In this document: positions 8,558 through 15,822 of the stretch, piece by piece
How positions within the stretch are numbered: the first letter of the stretch is position 1
Layout of the letters: every line of letters begins with the position of its first letter
Assembly: GCA_002423905.1 (NCBI GenBank)
Contig: DIVC01000060.1
Span: 1-17,604, forward strand
Direction: 5' to 3'
From: Idiomarina sp. UBA6142
GTDB lineage: Bacteria > Pseudomonadota > Gammaproteobacteria > Enterobacterales > Alteromonadaceae
DNA length: 17,604 nt
The notes under the pieces: model-generated
Seen by the model: only the letters and a program-made list of their open reading frames with translations
Database searches by the model: none
What the model was told of the DNA's origin: nothing
Translations under genes and position numbers: made by a program

Positions 8558-10500
8558 TAATGACCATGAGCCCACTCTGGCAACCGTCTCCTGCAGCCAT
8601 ACAGCGTACCCGCATGTACCACTTCATGCGCTACATCAATAACCATGAGCAGCAACAGCTAACCGACTATCAGCACTTACATAGCTGGTCAGTCGCGCAC
8701 AGTGACCGCTTCTGGCACCATATTTGGAATTACTTCGAGGTTATCGGCCAGCGCGGCGACTGCATCGTCAAGAGCCCTGAGTTAATCCCAGGCGCACAAT
8801 GGTTTGCCGATAGCCGACTCAATTTTGCCGAAAACTTATTACGCTACCGCGATGACCGTTTGGCACTGATCTTCCGCGGTGAAGATGGCAGTCGCCAGCA
8901 GCTCACTTATGCTGAACTGTATAGCGAAGTTGCCGCCTGCGCCCAAGCCATGCGCACGCTCGGGGTCGTCAGTGGTGACCGAGTCGCGGCGATGCTGCCT
9001 AACTGTATTGAAACCATTATCGCGATGTTAGCCGCTACCAGTATTGGGGCTATTTGGTCATCCTGTTCACCGGATTTTGGCGTACAAGGGGTACTCGACC
9101 GCTTCGGTCAGATTGAGCCTAAGCTGTTTATCACCGTAGAAGGCTACTTTTACAACGGTAAAGTGCTCGACATCAGTGATAAAGTAAACGCTATTCAAGC
9201 GCAATTACCCAGCCTCTCTGCCACTGTGCTGGTGCGCTTTAGTCGCCGTGAGCACCGGGTGCACAATGCCGTCGAGTGGGAACAATTTCTCGACCGCAGC
9301 ACCAGTCAGCTAGAATTTGCCCAACTGCCGTTTAATAGCCCGCTGTACATCATGTTTAGCTCGGGGACCACCGGCGTACCGAAATGCATTGTCCATGGTG
9401 CCGGTGGCACGCTGTTACAGCACCTCAAAGAACACGCCCTGCATACTGATCTCGACCGTGACGATGTGCTGTTTTATTTCACCACCTGTGGCTGGATGAT
9501 GTGGAACTGGCTGGTATCTGGTCTGGCCCAAGGTGCGACCTTGGTGCTATTCGATGGCTCGCCGTTTGCGCCCAAGCCGGAAGTCCTGTGGGATATTGCT
9601 GAACACGAACGCATTAGTGTATTTGGTACCAGTGCCAAATACTTATCTGCGCTGGAGAAGGCAGGTGTGAAGCCGCGAGAAAGCCACAACTTGAGCAATC
9701 TGCGTAGTATTCTAACCACCGGTTCGGTGTTGGCCCCCGAGAGTTTTGACTACGTCTATCGCGATATCAAAACTAATCTGTGTCTCTCCTCGATTTCTGG
9801 CGGCACCGACATCATTTCCTGCTTTGCCCTAGGCAACCCCATGCTGCCAGTCTATCGCGGCCAACTGCAATGCCGTGGCCTCGGCCTTGATGTGCAAGTT
9901 TACAACGATAAGGGGCAGGCAATTTTTGCTGAAAAGGGCGAACTAGTCTGTGCCAATAGCTTCCCCTGCATGCCGCTCGGATTTTGGCATGACAACGACG
10001 GCAGCCGCTATTTTAGCGCTTATTTCGCCCGCTTCGACAACACCTGGGCGCATGGTGATTACGCTGAGATCACGGCGCAACAAGGCGTGATTATTTACGG
10101 ACGCTCCGATGCGGTGCTGAACCCCGGTGGTGTGCGTATTGGCACCGCAGAAATTTACCGCCAGGTGGAAAAGATTGATGCGGTACTGGAAAGCATTGCC
10201 GTTGGCCAACAATGGCAAGATGATGAGCGCGTGGTGCTGTTTGTCCGCCTTCGTGATGGTGTTATTCTTGATGCCGACCTACAACAGCAAATTCGCCAGG
10301 TCATTCGAAGTAATACCACCCCGCGCCATGTGCCGGCGGTTATTGCCCAAGTGCACGATATTCCGCGCACCATCAGCGGAAAGATTGTCGAACTTGCGGT
10401 GCGCCAAGTCATTCACGGTGAAGTGGTTAAAAATACCGATGCTTTGGCCAACCCGATGGCCCTTGAACTGTTCCGCAACCGGCCTGAGTTAGCCCAATGA
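8554..10500 (+). CDS. aacS: Acetoacetyl-CoA synthetase (acetoacetate-CoA ligase)
   Basis: This 648-aa ANL-superfamily ligase activates acetoacetate with ATP and CoA to acetoacetyl-CoA. Motifs include the N-terminal [10 protein letters not shown] segment typical of acetyl/acetoacetyl-CoA synthetases, the phosphate loop [19 protein letters not shown] (267-285), [14 protein letters not shown] near 307, the [10 protein letters not shown] adenylate segment, [21 protein letters not shown] in the C-terminal domain, and catalytic Lys610 in TISGKIVE. The GWMMWN and [14 protein letters not shown] segments are those of acetoacetyl- rather than acetyl-CoA synthetase. The start ATG overlaps the liuE stop by four bases, which suggests translational coupling; further in-frame ATGs at 8560 and 8566 are alternatives. 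It salvages the LiuE product for the thiolase. Other liu loci use a CoA-transferase for this step. Confidence 0.93.
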   Translation: MIMTMSPLWQPSPAAIQRTRMYHFMRYINNHEQQQLTDYQHLHSWSVAHSDRFWHHIWNYFEVIGQRGDCIVKSPELIPGAQWFADSRLNFAENLLRYRDDRLALIFRGEDGSRQQLTYAELYSEVAACAQAMRTLGVVSGDRVAAMLPNCIETIIAMLAATSIGAIWSSCSPDFGVQGVLDRFGQIEPKLFITVEGYFYNGKVLDISDKVNAIQAQLPSLSATVLVRFSRREHRVHNAVEWEQFLDRSTSQLEFAQLPFNSPLYIMFSSGTTGVPKCIVHGAGGTLLQHLKEHALHTDLDRDDVLFYFTTCGWMMWNWLVSGLAQGATLVLFDGSPFAPKPEVLWDIAEHERISVFGTSAKYLSALEKAGVKPRESHNLSNLRSILTTGSVLAPESFDYVYRDIKTNLCLSSISGGTDIISCFALGNPMLPVYRGQLQCRGLGLDVQVYNDKGQAIFAEKGELVCANSFPCMPLGFWHDNDGSRYFSAYFARFDNTWAHGDYAEITAQQGVIIYGRSDAVLNPGGVRIGTAEIYRQVEKIDAVLESIAVGQQWQDDERVVLFVRLRDGVILDADLQQQIRQVIRSNTTPRHVPAVIAQVHDIPRTISGKIVELAVRQVIHGEVVKNTDALANPMALELFRNRPELAQ

Positions 10501-10502
10501 GC

Positions 10503-10519
10503 GTAAGGAGTTCGGCATG
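10503..10519 (+). repeat. Copy 2 of the 17-base ribosome-binding-site repeat (before the GGDEF/EAL gene)
   Basis: GTAAGGAGTTCGGCATG matches the copy at 4872-4888 in 16 of 17 bases. Here the TAA is not a stop codon in use, since aacS ends at 10500, so identity over the non-functional bases is not needed for coding. Confidence 0.6.
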
Positions 10520-12733
10520 CAACAAGCCCTCAAGCGCTATCGTCTGATTAGTGTTATTGCCCTGGCCGGTGCGTTGCTCACCTGGTTTGCCAGCAGCCTA
10601 TTGGGACACCTGGAACAACGTCAGATCAAACAGCAGACGCAGCATGATTTGAAAATGATGGAAAACCAATTTCGGCAGCAGCTGATGCACTATGTTTTTG
10701 CCACTGAATGGCTTGCTCGCGAATTAGAACAACCGTCTATCAACACCATTGAGCGTTTAACCAAGAGTCTCGACGTGGTGCAGCTCTATTATCCGGCAAT
10801 ACGCCATGTCGCCCTACTTGATAGCGAATTTCACCTCAGCTTTACCAGTAACATCAGTGCCGATACTGGCTTTGTAGCGCATCAACATCAGCCACAACTG
10901 CAACAGCAGTTGCAGGGTAAAGCACTGCAGCATCCGCTTATTTTGGCGGCTGGTAACCTCTCGGCAGTAACCACCGATAGTCTTATTATTACCACAGTGG
11001 ATCAGCCGCAACAGCCAAGCTACTTAGTCATGATACTAGCCGTCGATCAATTCTTCGAAAGCATTATTCGCGACCAGATCAACGAGGGCTATCAACTTGA
11101 AGTTATTAGCAACACCGACTTGATATACCGCTTTGCTGGGAGCAATCTGCTACGCGAGCGGTGGCAAGTTGAGCAACAACTCCAGGTATTTGGTAAGCAG
11201 TGGCAATTGCAACTCTGGCCTACCAGTGAGCGGCTGGATGCGATGCAAAGTGTCAGTAAACCAGTGTTACCTTGGAGTGGCTTAGCAATCACATTCATCG
11301 CGATGATGATGGTCGCTCTGGTACAGCGCCATCGACACCAGCGCATGGCGCTACAACAGCAGTTAGCTAGCAATGATCTCTATCTGCAGCAAGCACAAGA
11401 GACCGAGCAACGGCTGAGTTTTTTATCCAATCACGATAGCTTAACTGAACTACATAACCGCAATGGCTTGCAACACATTTTGCAGGAGATATTGGCGCAG
11501 CGGGCGCCGCATCAACAAGATGTTGGCGTCTTACAAATTAATGTCGACCAGTTCCGTGATGTTAATTATGCTCTCGGTCACCCTATTGGCGATGACGTGC
11601 TCAAGCGTATTGCTATTCGTTTGCGTAAATACATCAGCAGTGAGCAATGGGTAGCACGCATCGGTGGCGATGAATTTGTGCTGATGAGTACGATTGCGAC
11701 CGATGAAACTCAGGCACGGCAATTGGCTGATCAAGTCCTCGCTGACATGCAAAAACAGATCTTTGTGCAAGGTCATGAAATCTATTGTTCCGCATCTATT
11801 GGTATTGCCTTTGCCACTGATGCAAATTTCGATGCTGAAACACTCTTGCAGCATGCTGATAGCGCGCTCAACCTTGCCCGTCAGCAAGGATTTTTTGGTA
11901 TTGCGCAATACAGCCCAAACCAGCATTTAGCCCATCAACAACGCCTCAATATGGTACTCGAAATACGCCGAGCGCTTGAAGCAGAGCGGTTAGAAATCCA
12001 TTTTCAACCTATTGTAGAATTGCGCAATCGCGTCATTCACGGTGTTGAAAGTCTATTACGCATTCGACAGTTTGATGAATCACTCCTACAGCCTGAACAA
12101 TTCTTACCGTTGATGGAGCAAACTGGACTTATTTTACCGCTGACCGAAAAGCTACTAAAAACCACGATTCAGCAAATTAGCCAATGGCAAGACCTCGTCG
12201 ATGATACGTTTTTTGTCGCCATTAATTTATCCTCACGACAATTAGCCATTCCAGCTTTAGCTGAGTTAATGCGTGATTACTTAAAACGCTATCAAGTGGC
12301 CCCTGCCCGATTACAAATTGAATTAAACGAACCTATTTACATGCCACTTTGTGAACCACAACGACAAACCTTGAAACGCCTTAAAGATATCGGTATTCGT
12401 TTGGGCATTGACAGTTGTGGTATAAACCAAAATACTTTAACCGCAATGCAGTACTGTACTCCTCATGTGGTAAAAATTAACCGTGCCTTGTTGCAAGATG
12501 TTCCTACCGATCGGGTGAAAAACCACGTAGTTGACAGTATGATAACTTTATTACGCCACACGAATGTAACCACAATTGCTGTCGGTGTAGAAAATCAGCA
12601 GCAAGTAGACTTTTTATTGCAACGAGATTGCCCATTAGCCCAAGGCTATTGGCTTTATCGGCCGTTAACCGCCGCGCAACTCACAGCAATCTTGACCGAT
12701 CATGCAACATCTGGAGAAGCCAATGCAACGTGA
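10517..12733 (+). CDS. Membrane-bound GGDEF/EAL protein with degenerate EAL domain
   Basis: The 738-aa protein has an N-terminal membrane helix (about 11-30), a likely periplasmic sensor region (31-250) of no family I recognise, a second helix (about 253-270), a helical linker, a GGDEF domain (about 300-465) and an EAL domain (about 475-725). GGDEF is intact at 383-387, but the RxxD inhibitory site is replaced by SSEQ, and the first metal-ligand Asp (PleD Asp327 position) is Asn342. In the EAL domain the first motif is ESL (511-513); Asn570, Glu602 and Lys653 remain, but DDFGTG is DSCGIN, KIDR is KINR (653-656) and AEGVE is AVGVE (688-692). Phosphodiesterase activity is therefore doubtful, and cyclase activity uncertain. 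The start has AAGGAG six bases upstream, 16 bases after aacS; the 3' end overlaps the ETF-QO start. A c-di-GMP role in leucine use is inferred only from location. Confidence 0.9.
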   Translation: MQQALKRYRLISVIALAGALLTWFASSLLGHLEQRQIKQQTQHDLKMMENQFRQQLMHYVFATEWLARELEQPSINTIERLTKSLDVVQLYYPAIRHVALLDSEFHLSFTSNISADTGFVAHQHQPQLQQQLQGKALQHPLILAAGNLSAVTTDSLIITTVDQPQQPSYLVMILAVDQFFESIIRDQINEGYQLEVISNTDLIYRFAGSNLLRERWQVEQQLQVFGKQWQLQLWPTSERLDAMQSVSKPVLPWSGLAITFIAMMMVALVQRHRHQRMALQQQLASNDLYLQQAQETEQRLSFLSNHDSLTELHNRNGLQHILQEILAQRAPHQQDVGVLQINVDQFRDVNYALGHPIGDDVLKRIAIRLRKYISSEQWVARIGGDEFVLMSTIATDETQARQLADQVLADMQKQIFVQGHEIYCSASIGIAFATDANFDAETLLQHADSALNLARQQGFFGIAQYSPNQHLAHQQRLNMVLEIRRALEAERLEIHFQPIVELRNRVIHGVESLLRIRQFDESLLQPEQFLPLMEQTGLILPLTEKLLKTTIQQISQWQDLVDDTFFVAINLSSRQLAIPALAELMRDYLKRYQVAPARLQIELNEPIYMPLCEPQRQTLKRLKDIGIRLGIDSCGINQNTLTAMQYCTPHVVKINRALLQDVPTDRVKNHVVDSMITLLRHTNVTTIAVGVENQQQVDFLLQRDCPLAQGYWLYRPLTAAQLTAILTDHATSGEANAT

Positions 12734-14360
12734 AAGTATGGAATTTGATGTCGTCATCGTTGGGGCTGGCCCCGCTGGCCTCGCCAGTGCCTGTAGATTG
12801 GCGCAATTGGCACAACAGCAGCAACTCGAATTGACCATTTGTGTGGTTGAAAAAGGCTCCGAAGTTGGTGCCCATATTCTTTCTGGAGCGGTGTTTGAAA
12901 CGCGCGCTCTCACTGAGTTATTTGCTGATTGGCAAGAGCGCGGCGCACCGTTAACCACGCCCGTTAGCAAGGATCAGATTTATTATTTCAACAGCGCTGA
13001 AAAAGCCACCAAATTGCCAAATTTTATGGTGCCCAAGACCTTCCACAATCAAGGCAACTATATTACTAGTATGGGCAACCTGTGCCGCTGGTTGGCCGAG
13101 CAAGCCGAAGCCCTAGGGGTGGAAATATTTCCCGGTTTTGCGGCGGCGGAAGTCATTATTGAAGATGGTCGCGTACAAGGGATCATTACCGGCGATATGG
13201 GTCTCGACCGCGATGGTCAAGCAAAAGATAGCTTTGAACCCGGTATGGAGCTACGCGGTAAATACACTATTTTCGCCGAAGGTTGTCGCGGCCATTTAGG
13301 CAAACGCTTAACGACTGAATTTAAACTCGACCAAGGCCGTTCGCCACAACACTATGCCATTGGCTTCAAAGAGATTTGGGATGTGCCAGCCGAACAGCAC
13401 CAACCGGGTCTAGTCGTGCATAGCACCGGCTGGCCATTGAACGATGCAACCGGTGGCGGTTACTTGTACCATGCCGAGAACGGTCAGGTATACGTTGGTT
13501 TAATCGTCGACTTGAACTATCACAATCCGCATTTAAACCCATTTGCTGAGTTTCAGCGCTATAAGACGCATCCGACTATTGCGGCGGTGTTGAATGGTGG
13601 CAAACGGGTCAGCTACGGCGCCCGTGCAATAGCTAAAGGCGGTTTTCATTCGTTACCGAAAATGAGTATGCCCGGTGCTATTTTGGTCGGCTGTAACGCC
13701 GGCACCCTGAACTTCGCTAAAATTAAAGGCAATCATACCGCAATGAAATCAGGTATGCTCGCAGCCGAAGCCATTGTGGCTGCATTAACGCAAGAAAATG
13801 CTCCAGTCGAGACCGACTTTGAACAACGCTTCCGTGACTCATGGCTATTCGATGAATTATATCGTTCACGCAACTTTGGTCCGGTTATTCATAAATTAGG
13901 AACATGGTTGGGCGGTGCTTATAATACCCTTGACCAAAACTTTTTTGCTGGAAAATTACCCTTTAATTTTAAAGATGAAACCCCTGATTTTAAATCTATG
14001 GGGCTTGCTAAAGACTACGCAGAAATTAATTATCCAAAACCAGATAATAAATTGACTTTTGACCGTCTCTCATCGGTTTATTTATCGAATACCAATCATG
14101 AAGAAGAACAACCCTGCCATTTACAATTAACTGATTCCGCGCTTCCGTTAACGGTAAACTTACCTAAATATGCGGAACCAGCCCAGCGTTATTGCCCTGC
14201 CGGCGTTTATGAAATTATTGATGTAGACGGTCAACAAAAATTTAAAATAAATGCTCAGAATTGTATTCATTGTAAAACCTGCGATATTAAAGATCCGTCA
14301 CAAAATATAACCTGGGTGACACCAGAAGGTAGCGGTGGTCCGAATTATCCAAATATGTAA
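12723..14360 (+). CDS. Electron transfer flavoprotein-ubiquinone oxidoreductase (ETF-QO)
   Basis: This 545-aa flavoprotein with an iron-sulfur cluster takes electrons from reduced ETF and reduces ubiquinone at the inner membrane. It starts with a FAD Rossmann motif, VVIVGAGPAGLASA (10-23), then the VVEKGSEVGAHILSG segment, GCRGHLGKRL, GCNAGTLNFAKIKGNHTAMKSG, and a C-terminal ferredoxin-like 4Fe-4S site with Cys491, Cys514, Cys517 and Cys520 (CIHCKTCDIKDP). Length is normal. I chose ATG 12723 because GGAG (12713-12716) lies six bases upstream; ATG 12702 would add seven residues and ATG 12738 would remove five. It overlaps the preceding signalling gene by 11 bases and is the last gene of the operon. 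It would reoxidise ETF reduced by LiuA; the ETF subunits are not in the window. The last 500 bases are notably AT-rich. Confidence 0.94.
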   Translation: MQRESMEFDVVIVGAGPAGLASACRLAQLAQQQQLELTICVVEKGSEVGAHILSGAVFETRALTELFADWQERGAPLTTPVSKDQIYYFNSAEKATKLPNFMVPKTFHNQGNYITSMGNLCRWLAEQAEALGVEIFPGFAAAEVIIEDGRVQGIITGDMGLDRDGQAKDSFEPGMELRGKYTIFAEGCRGHLGKRLTTEFKLDQGRSPQHYAIGFKEIWDVPAEQHQPGLVVHSTGWPLNDATGGGYLYHAENGQVYVGLIVDLNYHNPHLNPFAEFQRYKTHPTIAAVLNGGKRVSYGARAIAKGGFHSLPKMSMPGAILVGCNAGTLNFAKIKGNHTAMKSGMLAAEAIVAALTQENAPVETDFEQRFRDSWLFDELYRSRNFGPVIHKLGTWLGGAYNTLDQNFFAGKLPFNFKDETPDFKSMGLAKDYAEINYPKPDNKLTFDRLSSVYLSNTNHEEEQPCHLQLTDSALPLTVNLPKYAEPAQRYCPAGVYEIIDVDGQQKFKINAQNCIHCKTCDIKDPSQNITWVTPEGSGGPNYPNM

Positions 14361-14397
14361 ACTATTTTTAATTAGCGCTATTTAAATGTAAGATATA

Positions 14398-14440
14398 GCC
14401 GACGAAAAAATAAGATTGTCGTCGGCGAAGCTTTTCTATT
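14398..14440 (+). terminator. Probable intrinsic terminator of the liu operon
   Basis: A perfect 8-base inverted repeat, GCCGACGA (14398-14405) and TCGTCGGC (14419-14426), encloses a 13-base A-rich loop, 38 bases after the ETF-QO stop. GAAGCTTTTCTATTT follows: a T-rich but interrupted tract, so termination may be partial. Confidence 0.6.
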
Positions 14441-14444
14441 TAAT
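14416..14444 (+). promoter_or_regulatory. Candidate sigma-70 promoter of the H-NS gene
   Basis: TTGTCG (14416-14421) and TTTAAT (14439-14444) are separated by 17 bases and match the -35 and -10 consensus at four and five of six positions. The -35 element lies partly in the right arm of the terminator hairpin. Transcription would begin near 14451, about 28 bases before the ATG. The region is AT-rich, so chance matches are possible. Confidence 0.4.
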
Positions 14445-14478
14445 ACATTCACTAATTAACTGAATTGGAAATAATCAC

Positions 14479-14883
14479 ATGAGCGAATTCTTAGATATTC
14501 TCACTCACGGACGACGTTTGAAAGCTGCGACAAAGGATCTTACCGTTTCTCAATTGCATGATGTTGCGGAGAAATTAGCCAAAGTAATTACTGACCGTGA
14601 GCATGAAGAAGCGGCAGAGTTACAAGCACAAGCTGCGAAATTAGCCAAAATTGAAGAATTACGCCGCGCTATGGCCGCTGCTGATATCACCGAAGCAGAC
14701 TTATTCGGTAGCAACGTTCCTGCTGCTGCGAAAGTAAAAACCAAACGCGCGCCAAAGCCAGCTAAATTTGCCATCGTTGATAGCAATGGCCAACGCGTTA
14801 CCTGGACTGGTCAAGGCCGCATGCCGAAAGTATTAGCGCAAGCAATTGCCACAGGCAAAGAGTTGAACGACTTCGAAATTTAA
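14479..14883 (+). CDS. hns: H-NS family histone-like nucleoid-structuring protein
   Basis: This 134-aa protein has the H-NS layout: an N-terminal helical oligomerisation region (about 1-65, beginning MSEFLDILTHGRRLKAA, with charged heptad-like stretches), a second helix region (about 66-80), a basic linker KVKTKRAPKPAKF (85-97) and a C-terminal DNA-binding domain with TWTGQGRMP (108-116), whose Gln112-Gly113-Arg114 hook enters the minor groove of AT-rich DNA. Such proteins silence AT-rich genes and bridge DNA. The gene is single, with its own predicted promoter and a strong terminator, so it is separate from the liu operon. Only a weak TTGGA stands before the ATG (about 11 bases away). It could be the main H-NS or a paralogue; the window alone cannot decide. 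Confidence 0.92.
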   Translation: MSEFLDILTHGRRLKAATKDLTVSQLHDVAEKLAKVITDREHEEAAELQAQAAKLAKIEELRRAMAAADITEADLFGSNVPAAAKVKTKRAPKPAKFAIVDSNGQRVTWTGQGRMPKVLAQAIATGKELNDFEI

Positions 14884-14898
14884 TTCTTTATCTACTTT

Positions 14899-14930
14899 AA
14901 AAGCCCCGCTAAAGTTGCGGGGCTTTTTTT
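14899..14930. terminator. Strong intrinsic terminator after hns, probably bidirectional
   Basis: AAAAGCCCCGC (14899-14909) and GCGGGGCTTTT (14917-14927) form an 11-base stem with a 7-base loop, followed by T up to 14930 (seven T in total). On the minus strand the same GC stem is followed by TTTT, so it may also stop the convergent gene ending at 14960. Confidence 0.9.
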
Positions 14931-14959
14931 GTGCCTAGTCGCTGAACGACAGCGCACCA

Positions 14960-15610
14960 CTAGTCTTCAATAATAATATGCACATCACCAATACCGGCAT
15001 CTACATTGATCCGTGCTTGACCATTGCCTTGGGCTGAGCTCGACGAGGTAACAATTGCCCGTTCGCTGGAACTATGGCGAGCTCCAGTAATTTTGGTATC
15101 ACCGACACCAACGTCCATATTAATTGACTTTACATCACCCATCAGAGTTAATTTGACATCGCCAATACCGAGATCAATGGCTAAATCAGTACTAGCTATC
15201 TTGCCTTTGATTTCACCGATACCGAGTTCAACGTCAAGGCTACTAACCCGCGGTAATTTGACCTGCCATTCCAATTGAACATTGTCTTGCTCAGGCACTA
15301 CAAGCTCTAACCAATGACCTTTTTGTGTGGCCTTCAGTTCTACCCGGCTGACATCACCTTTACTGCGCCAAAACCCACCATCACTGGCGGTTGCCTTAAT
15401 TTCTACCTCAACTTTATCACCATCGTGATGGCTGAGCTGAAGTGAGCCAACACCAAAACTAATTTTTACCTCAGTTTGTGCCGTCACCTCATAGCTCCCT
15501 TGTACATATTTATCGGCATCTGCAGCGGTGACTTGCTGCGACATGCTGAACAGAGTAACCGCGGCAATTAATGCTATGGCAGCGGTCCAAACAGTTGTTG
15601 AGCGGTTCAT
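14960..15610 (-). CDS. Exported GIG-repeat protein, DUF4097-like putative beta-solenoid
   Basis: The 216-aa protein starts with a signal peptide (hydrophobic about 7-24, probable cleavage after VTA at 27-29). The mature part is made of beta-prone segments repeating a G(I/V)G(D/E) turn followed by alternating hydrophobic residues: FGVGSLQL (52-59), LGIGEIKG (129-136), LGIGDVKL (147-154), VGVGDTKI (167-174) and AGIGDVHI (205-212). This resembles the DUF4097/adhesin-like beta-solenoid families, whose function is mostly unknown. A Ser-rich insert (180-193) lies before the last repeat. There is no lipobox or C-terminal anchor, so it is probably periplasmic or secreted. The complement of the bases just upstream shows AAGGA about seven bases before the ATG. 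It is a single gene convergent with hns. Family assignment is tentative; export and repeats are seen directly. Confidence 0.75.
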   Translation of the reverse strand: MNRSTTVWTAAIALIAAVTLFSMSQQVTAADADKYVQGSYEVTAQTEVKISFGVGSLQLSHHDGDKVEVEIKATASDGGFWRSKGDVSRVELKATQKGHWLELVVPEQDNVQLEWQVKLPRVSSLDVELGIGEIKGKIASTDLAIDLGIGDVKLTLMGDVKSINMDVGVGDTKITGARHSSSERAIVTSSSSAQGNGQARINVDAGIGDVHIIIED

Positions 15611-15822
15611 AATCAGTCCTTCTCATTCAGGTTAAGCTAAAAGTTTAGAAATCGTTTCTTACTAGCGCTTAAGCAATTGCTATGCCAACTTAATTAACTG
15701 TTTGTTTTTAATAATAATAGTTCTTATGGCTTCGGGATTGTTGGCGGCATTGCACAGAATGACTATCGCTAACTTCGCCAAAATATGCTGAAATTCACCA
15801 ATTCCTCAGTGGTGGTAATCCG

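Noticed and set aside
10127..10492. Plus-strand open frame of 121 codons in another frame of aacS
   Set aside because: The aacS frame holds the conserved C-terminal ligase motifs over the same stretch; the other frame looks non-protein-like.
11531..11926. Antisense open frame of 131 codons across the GGDEF domain
   Set aside because: It is opposite the conserved GGDEF region, and its sequence has no recognisable domain or start signals.
12702..12722. Longer start of ETF-QO at ATG 12702
   Set aside because: No Shine-Dalgarno precedes it, while ATG 12723 has GGAG at the right distance.
14145..14154. CCGTTAACGG palindrome resembling the LiuR-like operator core
   Set aside because: It lies inside the ETF-QO coding region (residues PLTVN) with no gene start nearby, so chance or coding constraint explains it.
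15611..15822. Possible promoters for the exported protein and trmO in the divergent gap
   Set aside because: The stretch is AT-rich around 15690-15720, but I found no -35/-10 pair with acceptable spacing and match in either direction.
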